This document shows, piece after piece, positions 51,135 through 58,663 of a DNA stretch of 64,000 bases; within the stretch, counting starts at the first letter, position 1; each line of letters begins with the position of its first letter. The position numbers and the translations under genes were made by a program. The DNA lies in contig NZ_BOQP01000025.1 of NCBI RefSeq assembly GCF_018332715.1, positions 62,001 to 126,000 of the forward strand, in the 5' to 3' direction. The stretch is from Winogradskya consettensis. Its GTDB lineage: Bacteria; Actinomycetota; Actinomycetes; Mycobacteriales; Micromonosporaceae. The notes beneath the pieces were generated by a model that saw only the letters and a program-made list of their open reading frames with translations, had not been told where the DNA came from and made no database searches.

Positions 51135-52867
51135 TGACGGCAACATCTGAGGTACGCCAGAGCACGCGAAGTGGCGCGATCGGGCTGATCGGCGCCGCGG
51201 TCAACGGGGCGTTCGGCTTCGTGCTGACCACCGTCATCGTGCGTACGTTCGGCGCGGACGGGTCGGGGGCGCTGTTCAGCGTCATCGGGCTGGTGACCAT
51301 CGTCGGGGCGGTCTGTTGCCTGGGCGCTGACACGGGTCTGATGTGGGCGATTCCGCGCAGTCCGCAAAAGAGTGAGGCCCTGCTGCCGGTTGCGCTGCTG
51401 CCGACGGTGGGCTTGTCGGTGGCGGTCGCGGTGGTCGGGCTTGCGGCGGCCGGGCCGATCTCGCGGGCGTTGCTTGATGACGGGGGCGGCGTTGGGCTGA
51501 TTCGGCTGGCGTTTGTCGGCGTTCCGGTGATCGTGGCGTCGACGGTGCTGCTGGCGGCTGTGCGGGCCACGCGCCCGGTTGCCGTCTACGTCGGGGTGCA
51601 GTTCCTGTTTGTCCCTATTGTGCGGCCGGTGTTGATGATCGCCGCGGTGCTGGCAGGGGGCGGGGTGCTGCTCGGCTTCGCCGGGTGGCTGCTGCCGATC
51701 GCCGCCGCGTTGATCATCGCGATTGCACTGATCGGTAAACCTCGCAAATCGCCCAATTCGACAGGGGGAACGCGCGGAGGGGACCGGTTGGAAAGCACAG
51801 CGCGCGGGCCACTGGCGAAGAACGACGCCCGCGGGTTGGGCCGGGTGGACGTCGAGGTGCGCGAGCCGCTGGTGGACGGCGAGGCGCGCGGGCCGCTGGG
51901 GGAGAACGCGGCCCGCGGGTTAGACCGGGTGGACGTCGAGGCGCGCGGGCCGCTGGGGGAGAACGCGGCGCGCGGGTTGGGCCGGGTGGACAGTGAGGCG
52001 CGCGGGTTGGGGCCGGGGGTTGGCGAGGCGCGCGGGTTGGATCGGGCGGCTTGGCGGTTGTTTTGGGGGTTTGCGCTGCCGCGGGCGGCGTCGGTGGCGA
52101 TTGATGCGAGCAGCATGTGGGTGGGTGTGCTGCTGACCGGGGCGTTGTCTACGCAGGCTGAGGCGGGGGTCTTTGCGGCGGTGGGGCGTTATGCGCTTGC
52201 CGGGCTGCTGATCATGCAGGGGCTCAGGGTGGCGATCGCGCCTCAGCTGTCCCGGTTGCTCGGGGTGGGGAGGCGGCGGGAGGCGGCGGAGGTCTATCGG
52301 CGGACGACGTTGTGGATTGTTCTGCTGTCGTGGCCGGCGTACGCGTTGCTTGCGGTTTTTGCTCCTGCTTTTCTGGCGTTGTTCGGGCGGGAATTCCGGG
52401 CGGGTGCGGGGCCGATGGCGGTGCTGGCTGTGGCGATGCTGGTCAATGTCGGGGTCGGGCTCGTGCAGACCGTGTTGCTGATGAGCGGGAACAGCCGTGG
52501 TCACCTGCTTGCCTGTGTGGCGGGGCTGGCGCTGAACGTCGTCGGGTGTGTGGTGCTGGTTCCCGGTCATGGGGCGCTGGGGGCGGCGATCGCGTGGTCG
52601 TTGGGGATCGTGGTCGAGAACGTGGTGGCCGCGGTGCTGGCCAGGCGGGCGCTGGGGGAGGCGTTGTTCGGGCGTACCGAAATGGTGTCCGCGGTGGGGG
52701 CACTGGGCGCGACCGGCGCTGCGGCCCTGATCGGCACCATGGTGGCGGGTCGTGGATCGGGTGGGCTTGCCGTCGCACTTGCCGTGATCGTCGCGGGGTG
52801 CCTGGCACTACTCGCTGACGGCAGGGTCCGTGCGGCGCTGAAAACGGTGAGGACGCAGCTGAGATGA
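51134..52867 (+). CDS. Wzx-type polysaccharide flippase with repeat-containing loop
   Basis: A 577-residue membrane protein of the MOP/Wzx group. About twelve to fourteen hydrophobic segments occur, starting GAIGLIGAAVNGAFGFVLTT, with LLGVGRRREAAEVYRRTTLW in a conserved loop. A hydrophilic insertion (about residues 205-302) interrupts the bundle between segments about 6 and 7. It is built of repeats such as EARGPLGENAARGL and RVDVEARGP. It flips the lipid-linked glycan across the membrane. The GTG start overlaps the GT2 stop, and the 3' end overlaps the sulfotransferase gene. Confidence 0.85.
   Translation: MTATSEVRQSTRSGAIGLIGAAVNGAFGFVLTTVIVRTFGADGSGALFSVIGLVTIVGAVCCLGADTGLMWAIPRSPQKSEALLPVALLPTVGLSVAVAVVGLAAAGPISRALLDDGGGVGLIRLAFVGVPVIVASTVLLAAVRATRPVAVYVGVQFLFVPIVRPVLMIAAVLAGGGVLLGFAGWLLPIAAALIIAIALIGKPRKSPNSTGGTRGGDRLESTARGPLAKNDARGLGRVDVEVREPLVDGEARGPLGENAARGLDRVDVEARGPLGENAARGLGRVDSEARGLGPGVGEARGLDRAAWRLFWGFALPRAASVAIDASSMWVGVLLTGALSTQAEAGVFAAVGRYALAGLLIMQGLRVAIAPQLSRLLGVGRRREAAEVYRRTTLWIVLLSWPAYALLAVFAPAFLALFGREFRAGAGPMAVLAVAMLVNVGVGLVQTVLLMSGNSRGHLLACVAGLALNVVGCVVLVPGHGALGAAIAWSLGIVVENVVAAVLARRALGEALFGRTEMVSAVGALGATGAAALIGTMVAGRGSGGLAVALAVIVAGCLALLADGRVRAALKTVRTQLR
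51780..52050. repeat. In-frame repeats in the flippase loop
   Basis: A 57-bp (19-residue) unit encoding EARGPLGENAARGLxRVDV occurs twice almost perfectly (from about 51881 and 51938), flanked by shorter or decayed copies. The frame is kept throughout, adding about 90 residues to one cytoplasmic loop. Confidence 0.85.
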
Positions 52868-53730
52868 GTGTGAAGGACAAACTCAAAGGGGTCGCACCGA
52901 CCGGTGCGAAGGAGCAGGTCAGGGAGTTGCTGGTCCGCTATGGCGAACGTACGAGCGACCGGCGGCCGCTGCCCGACTTCCTGGTCATCGGCACGAAGCG
53001 CGGCGGCACCACCTCGCTGTGGAACTACCTGATCCAGCATCCGCTGGTGCCGCGGCTCTTCCCCGCGTGGAACACCAAGACCTCGCACTACTTCGAGGAG
53101 AACTGGTCGCGCGGCGAGGCTTGGTACCGCTCGCACTTCCCGACCGAGCGGCAGCGCGCCGCCCTGGAACGCAAGCACGGCGGGCCGTCGAAGGTGGGCG
53201 AGGCCGCGCCGCTGTACATGTTCCATCCCGAGGTGCCGGGGCGGGTCGCCGAGCTGATGCCGCAGGTGCGGATGGTCGTGCTGCTGCGGGACCCGGTCGA
53301 GCGCGCCTTCTCGCACTGGAAGGAACGCCGCGGGGAGGGCGTCGAGCCGCTCGACTTCCGGGAGGCGCTGGCCGCCGAGGAGAGCCGCACGGCCACGGCG
53401 AAACCCGATGACACCGCGTTCGACTGGTATTCGTATCGGGCACGCGGGCGCTACCTCGAGCATCTCGAGCCGTGGCTGGAGCGGTTCGACCGGTCCCAGC
53501 TGCTGTTCGTGGCGAGCGAGACGTTCTACCGGGAGCCGGCGGAGACGTACGCGCAGATCCTGTCGTTCGTCGGGTTGCCGGCGTACGAGTTGCCCGCCTA
53601 CGACGTCTTCAACGACCGTCCCAGCAAGGGCATGGATGACGACGTGCGGGCGGAGCTCACGGCGTACTACCAGCCTTACAACGCGGCCCTGGCAGACCGG
53701 CTATCGATGCGTTTCAGCTGGGCTGAGTAA
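52864..53730 (+). CDS. PAPS-dependent sulfotransferase
   Basis: A 288-residue cytoplasmic sulfotransferase of the heparan-sulfate-type group. The 5'-phosphosulfate loop is FLVIGTKRGGTTSLWNYL, the 3'-phosphate-binding strand is VVLLRDPVERAFSHWKERR, and WYRSHFPTERQR and GEAAPLYMFHPEVPGR are further conserved elements. It would sulfate a sugar of the repeat unit or exported glycan, which is unusual for actinomycete exopolysaccharides. It is the last gene of the operon; the stop overlaps the convergent PH-like gene. Confidence 0.9.
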   Translation: MSVKDKLKGVAPTGAKEQVRELLVRYGERTSDRRPLPDFLVIGTKRGGTTSLWNYLIQHPLVPRLFPAWNTKTSHYFEENWSRGEAWYRSHFPTERQRAALERKHGGPSKVGEAAPLYMFHPEVPGRVAELMPQVRMVVLLRDPVERAFSHWKERRGEGVEPLDFREALAAEESRTATAKPDDTAFDWYSYRARGRYLEHLEPWLERFDRSQLLFVASETFYREPAETYAQILSFVGLPAYELPAYDVFNDRPSKGMDDDVRAELTAYYQPYNAALADRLSMRFSWAE

Positions 53731-54130
53731 CAAGCGCATCCCGCAGCTGCCCGGCCATCGCCGCGAGTCGCTGCGGGTGGGAGCCGATCGGAAATCGGGA
53801 GTAGGCCCGGGACGCGAGCAGAGCAGCCTCGGTGCCGTCCGCGAGGACGAGCACGAGGCACTGCCCCGCCCACAACCCTCCGGGCCGCCCCACGACTACA
53901 TCGACAACCTGGTCGCGCGCCCAGGAGACCCGGCGGAACAGCCGGACATCCTCGATCAGCGACGGCGTGACCCGCACCTTGGTCGCGGCGAGCCGCCAGG
54001 CCAGCAGGAAGCAGGCGACACCGGTAACCACGTCGAGGACAGAGCCCAGCACCAGGAAGCTGACGCCGGCGACCACCGCGAGGCCGACTTTCCACGGCCG
54101 CTCGGGCGACACGACCGAGATCTCACCCAT
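53714..54130 (-). CDS. PH-like membrane-associated hypothetical protein
   Basis: A 138-residue protein. Two adjacent hydrophobic segments (about 13-48) are followed by a beta-rich stretch with TKVRVTPSLIEDVRLFRRVSW, typical of bacterial PH-domain (DUF) proteins. The ATG at 54130 overlaps the phosphotransferase stop by 8 bp, so the two are probably co-translated. Its last bases overlap the convergent sulfotransferase gene. The function is unknown. Confidence 0.65.
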   Translation of the reverse strand: MGEISVVSPERPWKVGLAVVAGVSFLVLGSVLDVVTGVACFLLAWRLAATKVRVTPSLIEDVRLFRRVSWARDQVVDVVVGRPGGLWAGQCLVLVLADGTEAALLASRAYSRFPIGSHPQRLAAMAGQLRDALVTQPS

Positions 54131-55289
54131 GGCGGGCCTCCAGGACGTCGAGCAGTGCGGGATGCAGCTTGGGGTTCCAGCCCGCCCCGCCGCCGGACAA
54201 CTCGTAGGTGCGCAGCCACAGCTCGACCAGATAAGCGTCCGCGACAAACCGCTGCCGGGCCGCGTCGAGCCCCAGGGCCGGGCCGTAGGCAGCCAATGCA
54301 GCGTCGACCGCTTCCGCACAGGCGGCGGCAGGCTTGCCGTGGGTGGACAAGGCCGTCTGGAAGGCCTGGTGGGCGAGGTCAAATCCGACGGGTACGCCCG
54401 CAGCCCGGTTCTCCCAGTCCCACACGAGCAGCCCTCCCCGATGCCGGGCCATGTTCCACGGCACCCAGTCGCCGTGCCAGTCCCCGAATTCGAGTGTGAG
54501 CCCGGTGTCAAGCTTGTCGATGAACCCGTGGATGCGGGAGTCCGCGTCCTTCGCCCGGTCCCGCCACCCCGCGATCAGGCCGGTCACGGGAACCGGAGCA
54601 GTAGCCGGCCCGCCGCGCCGCGCGACCGCGAGCATCGCGTCGAGCCGGGGGCTGTCCGGCCGGCGGATGCGGCGCACGTCGCGGGGCATCGGCTCGATGA
54701 CCGCGATCTCCCGGCCGTGCCACTGGGTGTGCAGCTTGAGCTGCGGTGCGGGTGGGAAACCACCGCCGGCGGGCAGCGCGGCCAGCGTGGCTGCCTCCGC
54801 GCGGACCATCGCGCGGGTGCCGTCGTTCCAGCCGATCTTCGCGTAGCCGCGCGGGCGGCCCTGGTCGTCAAAGAGCTGCAGGGTCGGCTTGTGGTGCGGG
54901 TCCGGTGGCCGGATGCCGATCGCCGCGTGCAGCCGGCCGTAGCCGAGCTCGGCGGCGAGGAAGCCGGAGAGCAGATCCTCCGGCTTGTCCGCGTGCACCG
55001 ACAGGACCGGCGCGTTGGTGAGACCGAGGAGCCCGACGCGGGCCAGGACCCCGACCGCGGCGCGGCCCGCGCGGACCTTCGGCGGGCGCAGCGCGTTGTA
55101 CGCCAGCAGCGACGCCGCGGTCACCCGCGCGGAAGCCAGGGGCAGCAGGAAACGGGCGTTGCCGAGGGCCGGGATCACGGCGTACCTGACGGTGGCGGTG
55201 GGGTCGTCGCCGACCTTGACCGTCACGCCGGGGTTGTCGAAAACGGCCCGGACCACCCAGCCGAGCCGTTGCCCCAGAACTTCCTGCAC
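54123..55289 (-). CDS. APH-like phosphotransferase
   Basis: A 388-residue cytoplasmic protein with a C-terminal aminoglycoside-phosphotransferase/choline-kinase-like fold. The catalytic loop is GDWHGDWVPWNMARH and the Mg-binding Asp is in LLVWDWENRAAG. The N-terminal half (about 1-150) is a less conserved beta-rich region with APVLSVHADKPEDLL. The GTG start at 55289 has AGGAG 7 bp upstream. It may phosphorylate a sugar or sugar alcohol used in the neighbouring glycan pathway. It follows GH16 by 13 bp, on the same strand. Confidence 0.75.
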   Translation of the reverse strand: MQEVLGQRLGWVVRAVFDNPGVTVKVGDDPTATVRYAVIPALGNARFLLPLASARVTAASLLAYNALRPPKVRAGRAAVGVLARVGLLGLTNAPVLSVHADKPEDLLSGFLAAELGYGRLHAAIGIRPPDPHHKPTLQLFDDQGRPRGYAKIGWNDGTRAMVRAEAATLAALPAGGGFPPAPQLKLHTQWHGREIAVIEPMPRDVRRIRRPDSPRLDAMLAVARRGGPATAPVPVTGLIAGWRDRAKDADSRIHGFIDKLDTGLTLEFGDWHGDWVPWNMARHRGGLLVWDWENRAAGVPVGFDLAHQAFQTALSTHGKPAAACAEAVDAALAAYGPALGLDAARQRFVADAYLVELWLRTYELSGGGAGWNPKLHPALLDVLEARHG

Positions 55290-55302
55290 GGTTTTGCTCC
55301 TG

Positions 55303-56538
55303 CTACTGATAGACGCGGACGTAGTCGACGACAAAATCGGCGGGAAAGACGGTCGCGGCGTCCGGGGTGCCGAGCCAGCCACCGACCTGGGTGTTGAGCC
55401 GGATGTTGTACGGCTTGTGGAAGGCCTGGTCGAACCATGGTGTCGTGGTCCGGTCGCGGGTCCAGACCAGCTGGTCGTCGATGTACCACTTCAGCGAATC
55501 GGCGGTCCACTCGGTCGCGTACGTGTGGAAGCCGTCCGAAGCCAGCGCCCCGCCGGGCAGCGGGATCCGGACGTCCTGCTTGACCGGCGTGTAGTCCCAG
55601 AAGATCGAGGCGGTGGCCTTGTCGTACCAGGCACCCCCGCCGGGCAGCTCGGTGACGTCGATCTCGCCGTTGCCGCCGTCGTCGGGGCGCAGCCAGAACG
55701 CCGGCCACAGCCCGGTGGAGCCGGTGGCGGTTGTCGGGGACTTCGCGCGGATCTCGAACCGGCCGTACTGCCACGACGCCCTGCCCATGGTGTCGAGGTA
55801 CGACTGCGTGAACTGCCGGGTCCGGGAACCGCAGGCCACGCTCTGCCGCAGCGCGCGCAGGGTCAGCATGCCGCCGCTGACGAACGTGTTGGCCGGGCTG
55901 TCGACGTTGCAGCCGAGGTCGATGTCGCGGCCCTCGCCGTTGCGCAGGTTCCACTTCGAGCGGTCGAGCGTGCCGCCGTCGAACTCGTCACCCCACACCA
56001 GCTTCCAGCCGGCCTGCCGGTAGGAGACCACCAGCTGGGGTCGCAGCGCCGGGTCGGCGTTTTCCTCCGATGCCCAGTAAATTCGCTGGTCATAACCCTC
56101 TTGCGAGAGTGTGAAAGTGCCGTTGCCGAGGCTGACCGGGAATTCGTTGAAGCCCGTTCGCACCGCGGGAAGCTGCGCGTCGCCGACGGAAACGCGGGCG
56201 GGGTAGTCCTGCCACGAGTAGACGCGCAGCGTGGCGTGCACGTCGGTTGCGCTCGCGGGCAGCGTTGTCACCGAGAACCGCAGTTGCGCGTCCCGCCGTC
56301 CGGCAGTGTTGTTCTCGCAGCTCGTTGGGCAGGTCGCCAGCGTTGTCTTGGCGCTCAGATCGCCGTCCTGCACTACCTGGCTGATCGTGGTGTCGGCGAC
56401 CGGGCTGAGGGTGACTTGAACCTCCCGCCCGTTACTCGGCTGGGGGTCCGGCTTTCCGCGCTCGTCCCCGGCCAGCACCGGGATGAGTGCGACGGCGGCG
56501 AGGACCGTGGCGATCAGGGCGATCGTTCGTTTGCGCAT
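55303..56538 (-). CDS. Secreted GH16 endo-glycanase with N-terminal DNRLRE-like module
   Basis: A 411-residue exported enzyme. The signal/anchor (about 1-24) is followed by a beta-sandwich module (about 40-175, with RVYSWQDYPARVSVGDAQ) of the DNRLRE type. The GH16 domain (about 180-411) has WKLVWGDEFDGGTLDRSKW and the catalytic GNGEIDVTELPG (ExDxxE). GH16 enzymes cut beta-1,3- or beta-1,4-glycans or sulfated galactans. Close to a polysaccharide operon with a sulfotransferase, it may trim or release the self-made glycan. It is the first gene of a three-gene minus-strand group. Confidence 0.9.
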   Translation of the reverse strand: MRKRTIALIATVLAAVALIPVLAGDERGKPDPQPSNGREVQVTLSPVADTTISQVVQDGDLSAKTTLATCPTSCENNTAGRRDAQLRFSVTTLPASATDVHATLRVYSWQDYPARVSVGDAQLPAVRTGFNEFPVSLGNGTFTLSQEGYDQRIYWASEENADPALRPQLVVSYRQAGWKLVWGDEFDGGTLDRSKWNLRNGEGRDIDLGCNVDSPANTFVSGGMLTLRALRQSVACGSRTRQFTQSYLDTMGRASWQYGRFEIRAKSPTTATGSTGLWPAFWLRPDDGGNGEIDVTELPGGGAWYDKATASIFWDYTPVKQDVRIPLPGGALASDGFHTYATEWTADSLKWYIDDQLVWTRDRTTTPWFDQAFHKPYNIRLNTQVGGWLGTPDAATVFPADFVVDYVRVYQ

Positions 56539-56557
56539 TGAAGGGGCAGCATATAGA

Positions 56558-56594
56558 AGAAGGGCACACCCCCGGCGGGGAGGCGTGCCCTTCT
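56558..56594 (-). terminator. Terminator after alkaline phosphatase gene
   Basis: Perfect 10-bp arms AGAAGGGCAC / GTGCCCTTCT with a GC-rich interior lie 12 bp after the phosphatase stop and 20 bp before the GH16 start, ending the phosphatase transcript. Confidence 0.65.
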
Positions 56595-56605
56595 CAGCGG
56601 AGGCG

Positions 56606-57967
56606 TCAGTTCACGCCGAGTGCCCGCTTCATGGTGAAGAACAGGTCGGTCTGGTTGGTCACGCCGAGCACGTTGGCGGCCTGCGGGCCGCCGGCGGCGA
56701 TCCGGACCTCGGTGCCGGTGTGCTGCTGCGAGCCGGTGATCTCCGACGTCGCGTAGCTGATGGTCATGTTGGCGCCGTCGTGCGTGGTGAGCGTCGCGGT
56801 GTAGCCCAGCGTCGCGGTCTCGACGATCTGGCTGGTGTGGCCGTGGTCGGCGGTCACGACGACCAGGGTGTCCGGGTGCGACTTCTGGTACTGCAGGACC
56901 TTCTTGATGGCCGTGTCGAAGCCGACCGTCTCACCGATCTGGCCGCACGGGTTGGCGGCGTGGTCCTGCTTGTCGATGGATGCGCCCTCGATCTGCAGGA
57001 AGAACCCCTTGCGGCTGTTCTTCGTCTGCTTGTCGAGCACGTCGATGGCCTTCGACGCCATGTCGACCAGGTGCGGCTGGGTGGCCGTACGCGCGGCGTT
57101 GGTCGCGCACGTCGACGGCGCGGTCCCCGTACGCGTGGGGGTCGGGCCCGTCCACTCGAGGTCCATGTTGTTCTTGGCGAAGGCGCCCAGGATCGGCTGG
57201 TTCGGCTTGGCCGCCGCGAGGCCGGCCGCGTCGGTCACGATCTGGAAGCCGTTGACCTGCGCCTGCTGCGCGACAGTGAGGCCCTTGTACTTGCCGGCCT
57301 TGACGGTCTGGTCGAAGTACTGCTTGCCACCGCCCAGCAGGACGTCCGGCCTGGTCTGCACGAGCTGCTCGGCGATCGAGCCGGCTCCGCCGTTGACCTT
57401 GTCGTTGACCGCGCAGGTGGCCATCGCGTCCGGGCCCTTGCAGTCACGGTTGATGACGTGCGAGCCGAGCACAGCCGGGGTGGCGTCCTGCAGCTCGGCG
57501 GTGGTGACGTCGCCCGTCCGGAAACCGGCGGCCTTGGCCAGCTCCAGGATGGTCGGCTTCGGCTTCTCGTCGGGGGTGACCGAGATGGCGCCGTTGTACG
57601 TCTTGTGGCCGGTCGCCCAGCCGGTGCCGGACGCGGCCGAGTCGGTCACGTACTCCGGCAGGTTCGGGCTGGCCTTCTGCACGGCGTACGTGGTGTACGC
57701 GCCGGTCAGCGGGAGCGTGTCCATGGCGAGCCGGCCGGCCGCGCCGACCTGGTAGTTGCGCGCGATCGTGATCTCACTGTCGCCCATACCGTCGCCGATC
57801 AGCAGGATCACGTTGCGGGCCTTACCGCCCTTGATCGCCTGCTTGGCGGCCTGGGTCTTGTCCGGGTGCGAGTCACCGGCCAGGGCGACCGTCGGCACGG
57901 CCACGATGGCGGCCGCGGCGAGCACCACTGCGGCACGGCGGCCGCGGAGTTGACGAAGTGCATTCAT
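56606..57967 (-). CDS. phoA: Secreted alkaline phosphatase
   Basis: A 453-residue exported phosphatase of the PhoA family. The signal peptide (about 1-33) ends PTVALA. Catalytic elements: ILLIGDGMGDSEI (first metal Asp), the nucleophile Ser in VTDSAASGTGWATG, GASIDKQDHAANPCG, and TADHGHTSQIVE (metal ligands). The length and domain layout are those of monomeric-type PhoA. The ATG at 57967 is favoured; a GTG nine bases upstream is possible. No convincing PHO box was found in the 96-bp divergent region. Confidence 0.93.
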   Translation of the reverse strand: MNALRQLRGRRAAVVLAAAAIVAVPTVALAGDSHPDKTQAAKQAIKGGKARNVILLIGDGMGDSEITIARNYQVGAAGRLAMDTLPLTGAYTTYAVQKASPNLPEYVTDSAASGTGWATGHKTYNGAISVTPDEKPKPTILELAKAAGFRTGDVTTAELQDATPAVLGSHVINRDCKGPDAMATCAVNDKVNGGAGSIAEQLVQTRPDVLLGGGKQYFDQTVKAGKYKGLTVAQQAQVNGFQIVTDAAGLAAAKPNQPILGAFAKNNMDLEWTGPTPTRTGTAPSTCATNAARTATQPHLVDMASKAIDVLDKQTKNSRKGFFLQIEGASIDKQDHAANPCGQIGETVGFDTAIKKVLQYQKSHPDTLVVVTADHGHTSQIVETATLGYTATLTTHDGANMTISYATSEITGSQQHTGTEVRIAAGGPQAANVLGVTNQTDLFFTMKRALGVN

Positions 57968-58063
57968 GCGCAACACCGCATCAGTTGTAAACGACGTGAT
58001 GTTGGCGCCCCGGCGAACTACAGGAGAACTCCGCAGGTGGATGCCACTTCCTGGAGCGAGCGC

Positions 58064-58414
58064 ATGGTTCGCAGGGTCGCTGCCGTCGTGGTCACGCTCA
58101 TCGCCCTGCTCTCGGCCGTGCGGCTGGTCGCGCCCCAGGATCCCGCAGGGGTACGCCCGCAGCTGACCTTTCTACGCGCCCGGCTCGACAAGGGAGCGCC
58201 GGACGACGCGCAAAAACTCTTCCCCGAAGGCTATTTCTTCCTCGTATTCCGGTCGCTCTTCGTCATGCGGCCGCTCGGGCTCGGCCCCGGGGTGCGTAGA
58301 TATCCGCCGGGAGCTGGTGGGCCGTTCCTGGCGGCTCTGATGCTGGTGGCGCTGCTCTCCTGGCTGGGGGCTCTGCGCTCGCCGAGACGGACAAAACACG
58401 TGTTCAGGCGTTAA
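58064..58414 (+). CDS. Small membrane protein
   Basis: A 116-residue protein of unknown function. There are two hydrophobic segments (about 4-20 and 86-106) and a central soluble part with FPEGYFFLVFRSLFVM that may be a re-entrant segment. The C-terminus is Arg/Lys rich (cytoplasmic). GGAG lies about 8 bp before the ATG. It is divergent from the phosphatase gene and upstream of the riboswitch-controlled gene. Confidence 0.6.
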   Translation: MVRRVAAVVVTLIALLSAVRLVAPQDPAGVRPQLTFLRARLDKGAPDDAQKLFPEGYFFLVFRSLFVMRPLGLGPGVRRYPPGAGGPFLAALMLVALLSWLGALRSPRRTKHVFRR

Positions 58415-58490
58415 TTAAACGGAATAATCGGGTCTTGCTGGCTATCCAGGCGAAAAACCCAATTCACCCACACCGCCCTAATTCCCTGGT

Positions 58491-58496
58491 TACAGT
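58491..58496 (+). promoter_or_regulatory. Possible -10 of the Calx-beta transcript
   Basis: TACAGT lies about 70 bp upstream of the riboswitch, in an AT-richer patch. No good -35 was found at 16-19 bp, so this is tentative. Confidence 0.25.
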
Positions 58497-58561
58497 ACGG
58501 TCGGCGCAGTTCCCAAGTGCGAGCTTTGTCCCCGCGCTCAAGGCGTGCGCCACCAGCCGTC

Positions 58562-58653
58562 GCGTGCGGCTCCGAGAAAGGCAAACCCGCCGTAAGGCGG
58601 GGACGCAAAGCCAGGGACCTCCCGAGCGGGAGGCGGCCCAGCCGCCGAAGGAG
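58562..58653 (+). promoter_or_regulatory. Cyclic-di-GMP-I (GEMM) riboswitch
   Basis: The leader shows the GEMM-I core. P1 is GCGGCT (58566-58571) pairing with AGCCGC (58640-58645). The conserved GGCAAACC (58580-58587) runs into P2, CCCGCC-GTAA-GGCGGG (58586-58601), with a GNRA tetraloop. Then come GGGACGCAAAGCC (58600-58612) and a P3 hairpin CCTCCC-GAGC-GGGAGG (58618-58633). The ribosome binding site AAGGAG (58648-58653) starts just 3 bases after P1, so ligand binding probably controls translation of the Calx-beta gene by changing access to it. The variant that binds cGAMP is not excluded. Confidence 0.88.
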
Positions 58654-58663
58654 ACAGAAACAC

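Noticed and set aside
56483..58063. Plus-strand frame running into the small membrane protein at 58064
   Set aside because: It is antisense to alkaline phosphatase; only its end (from ATG 58064, with a GGAG site) looks like protein.
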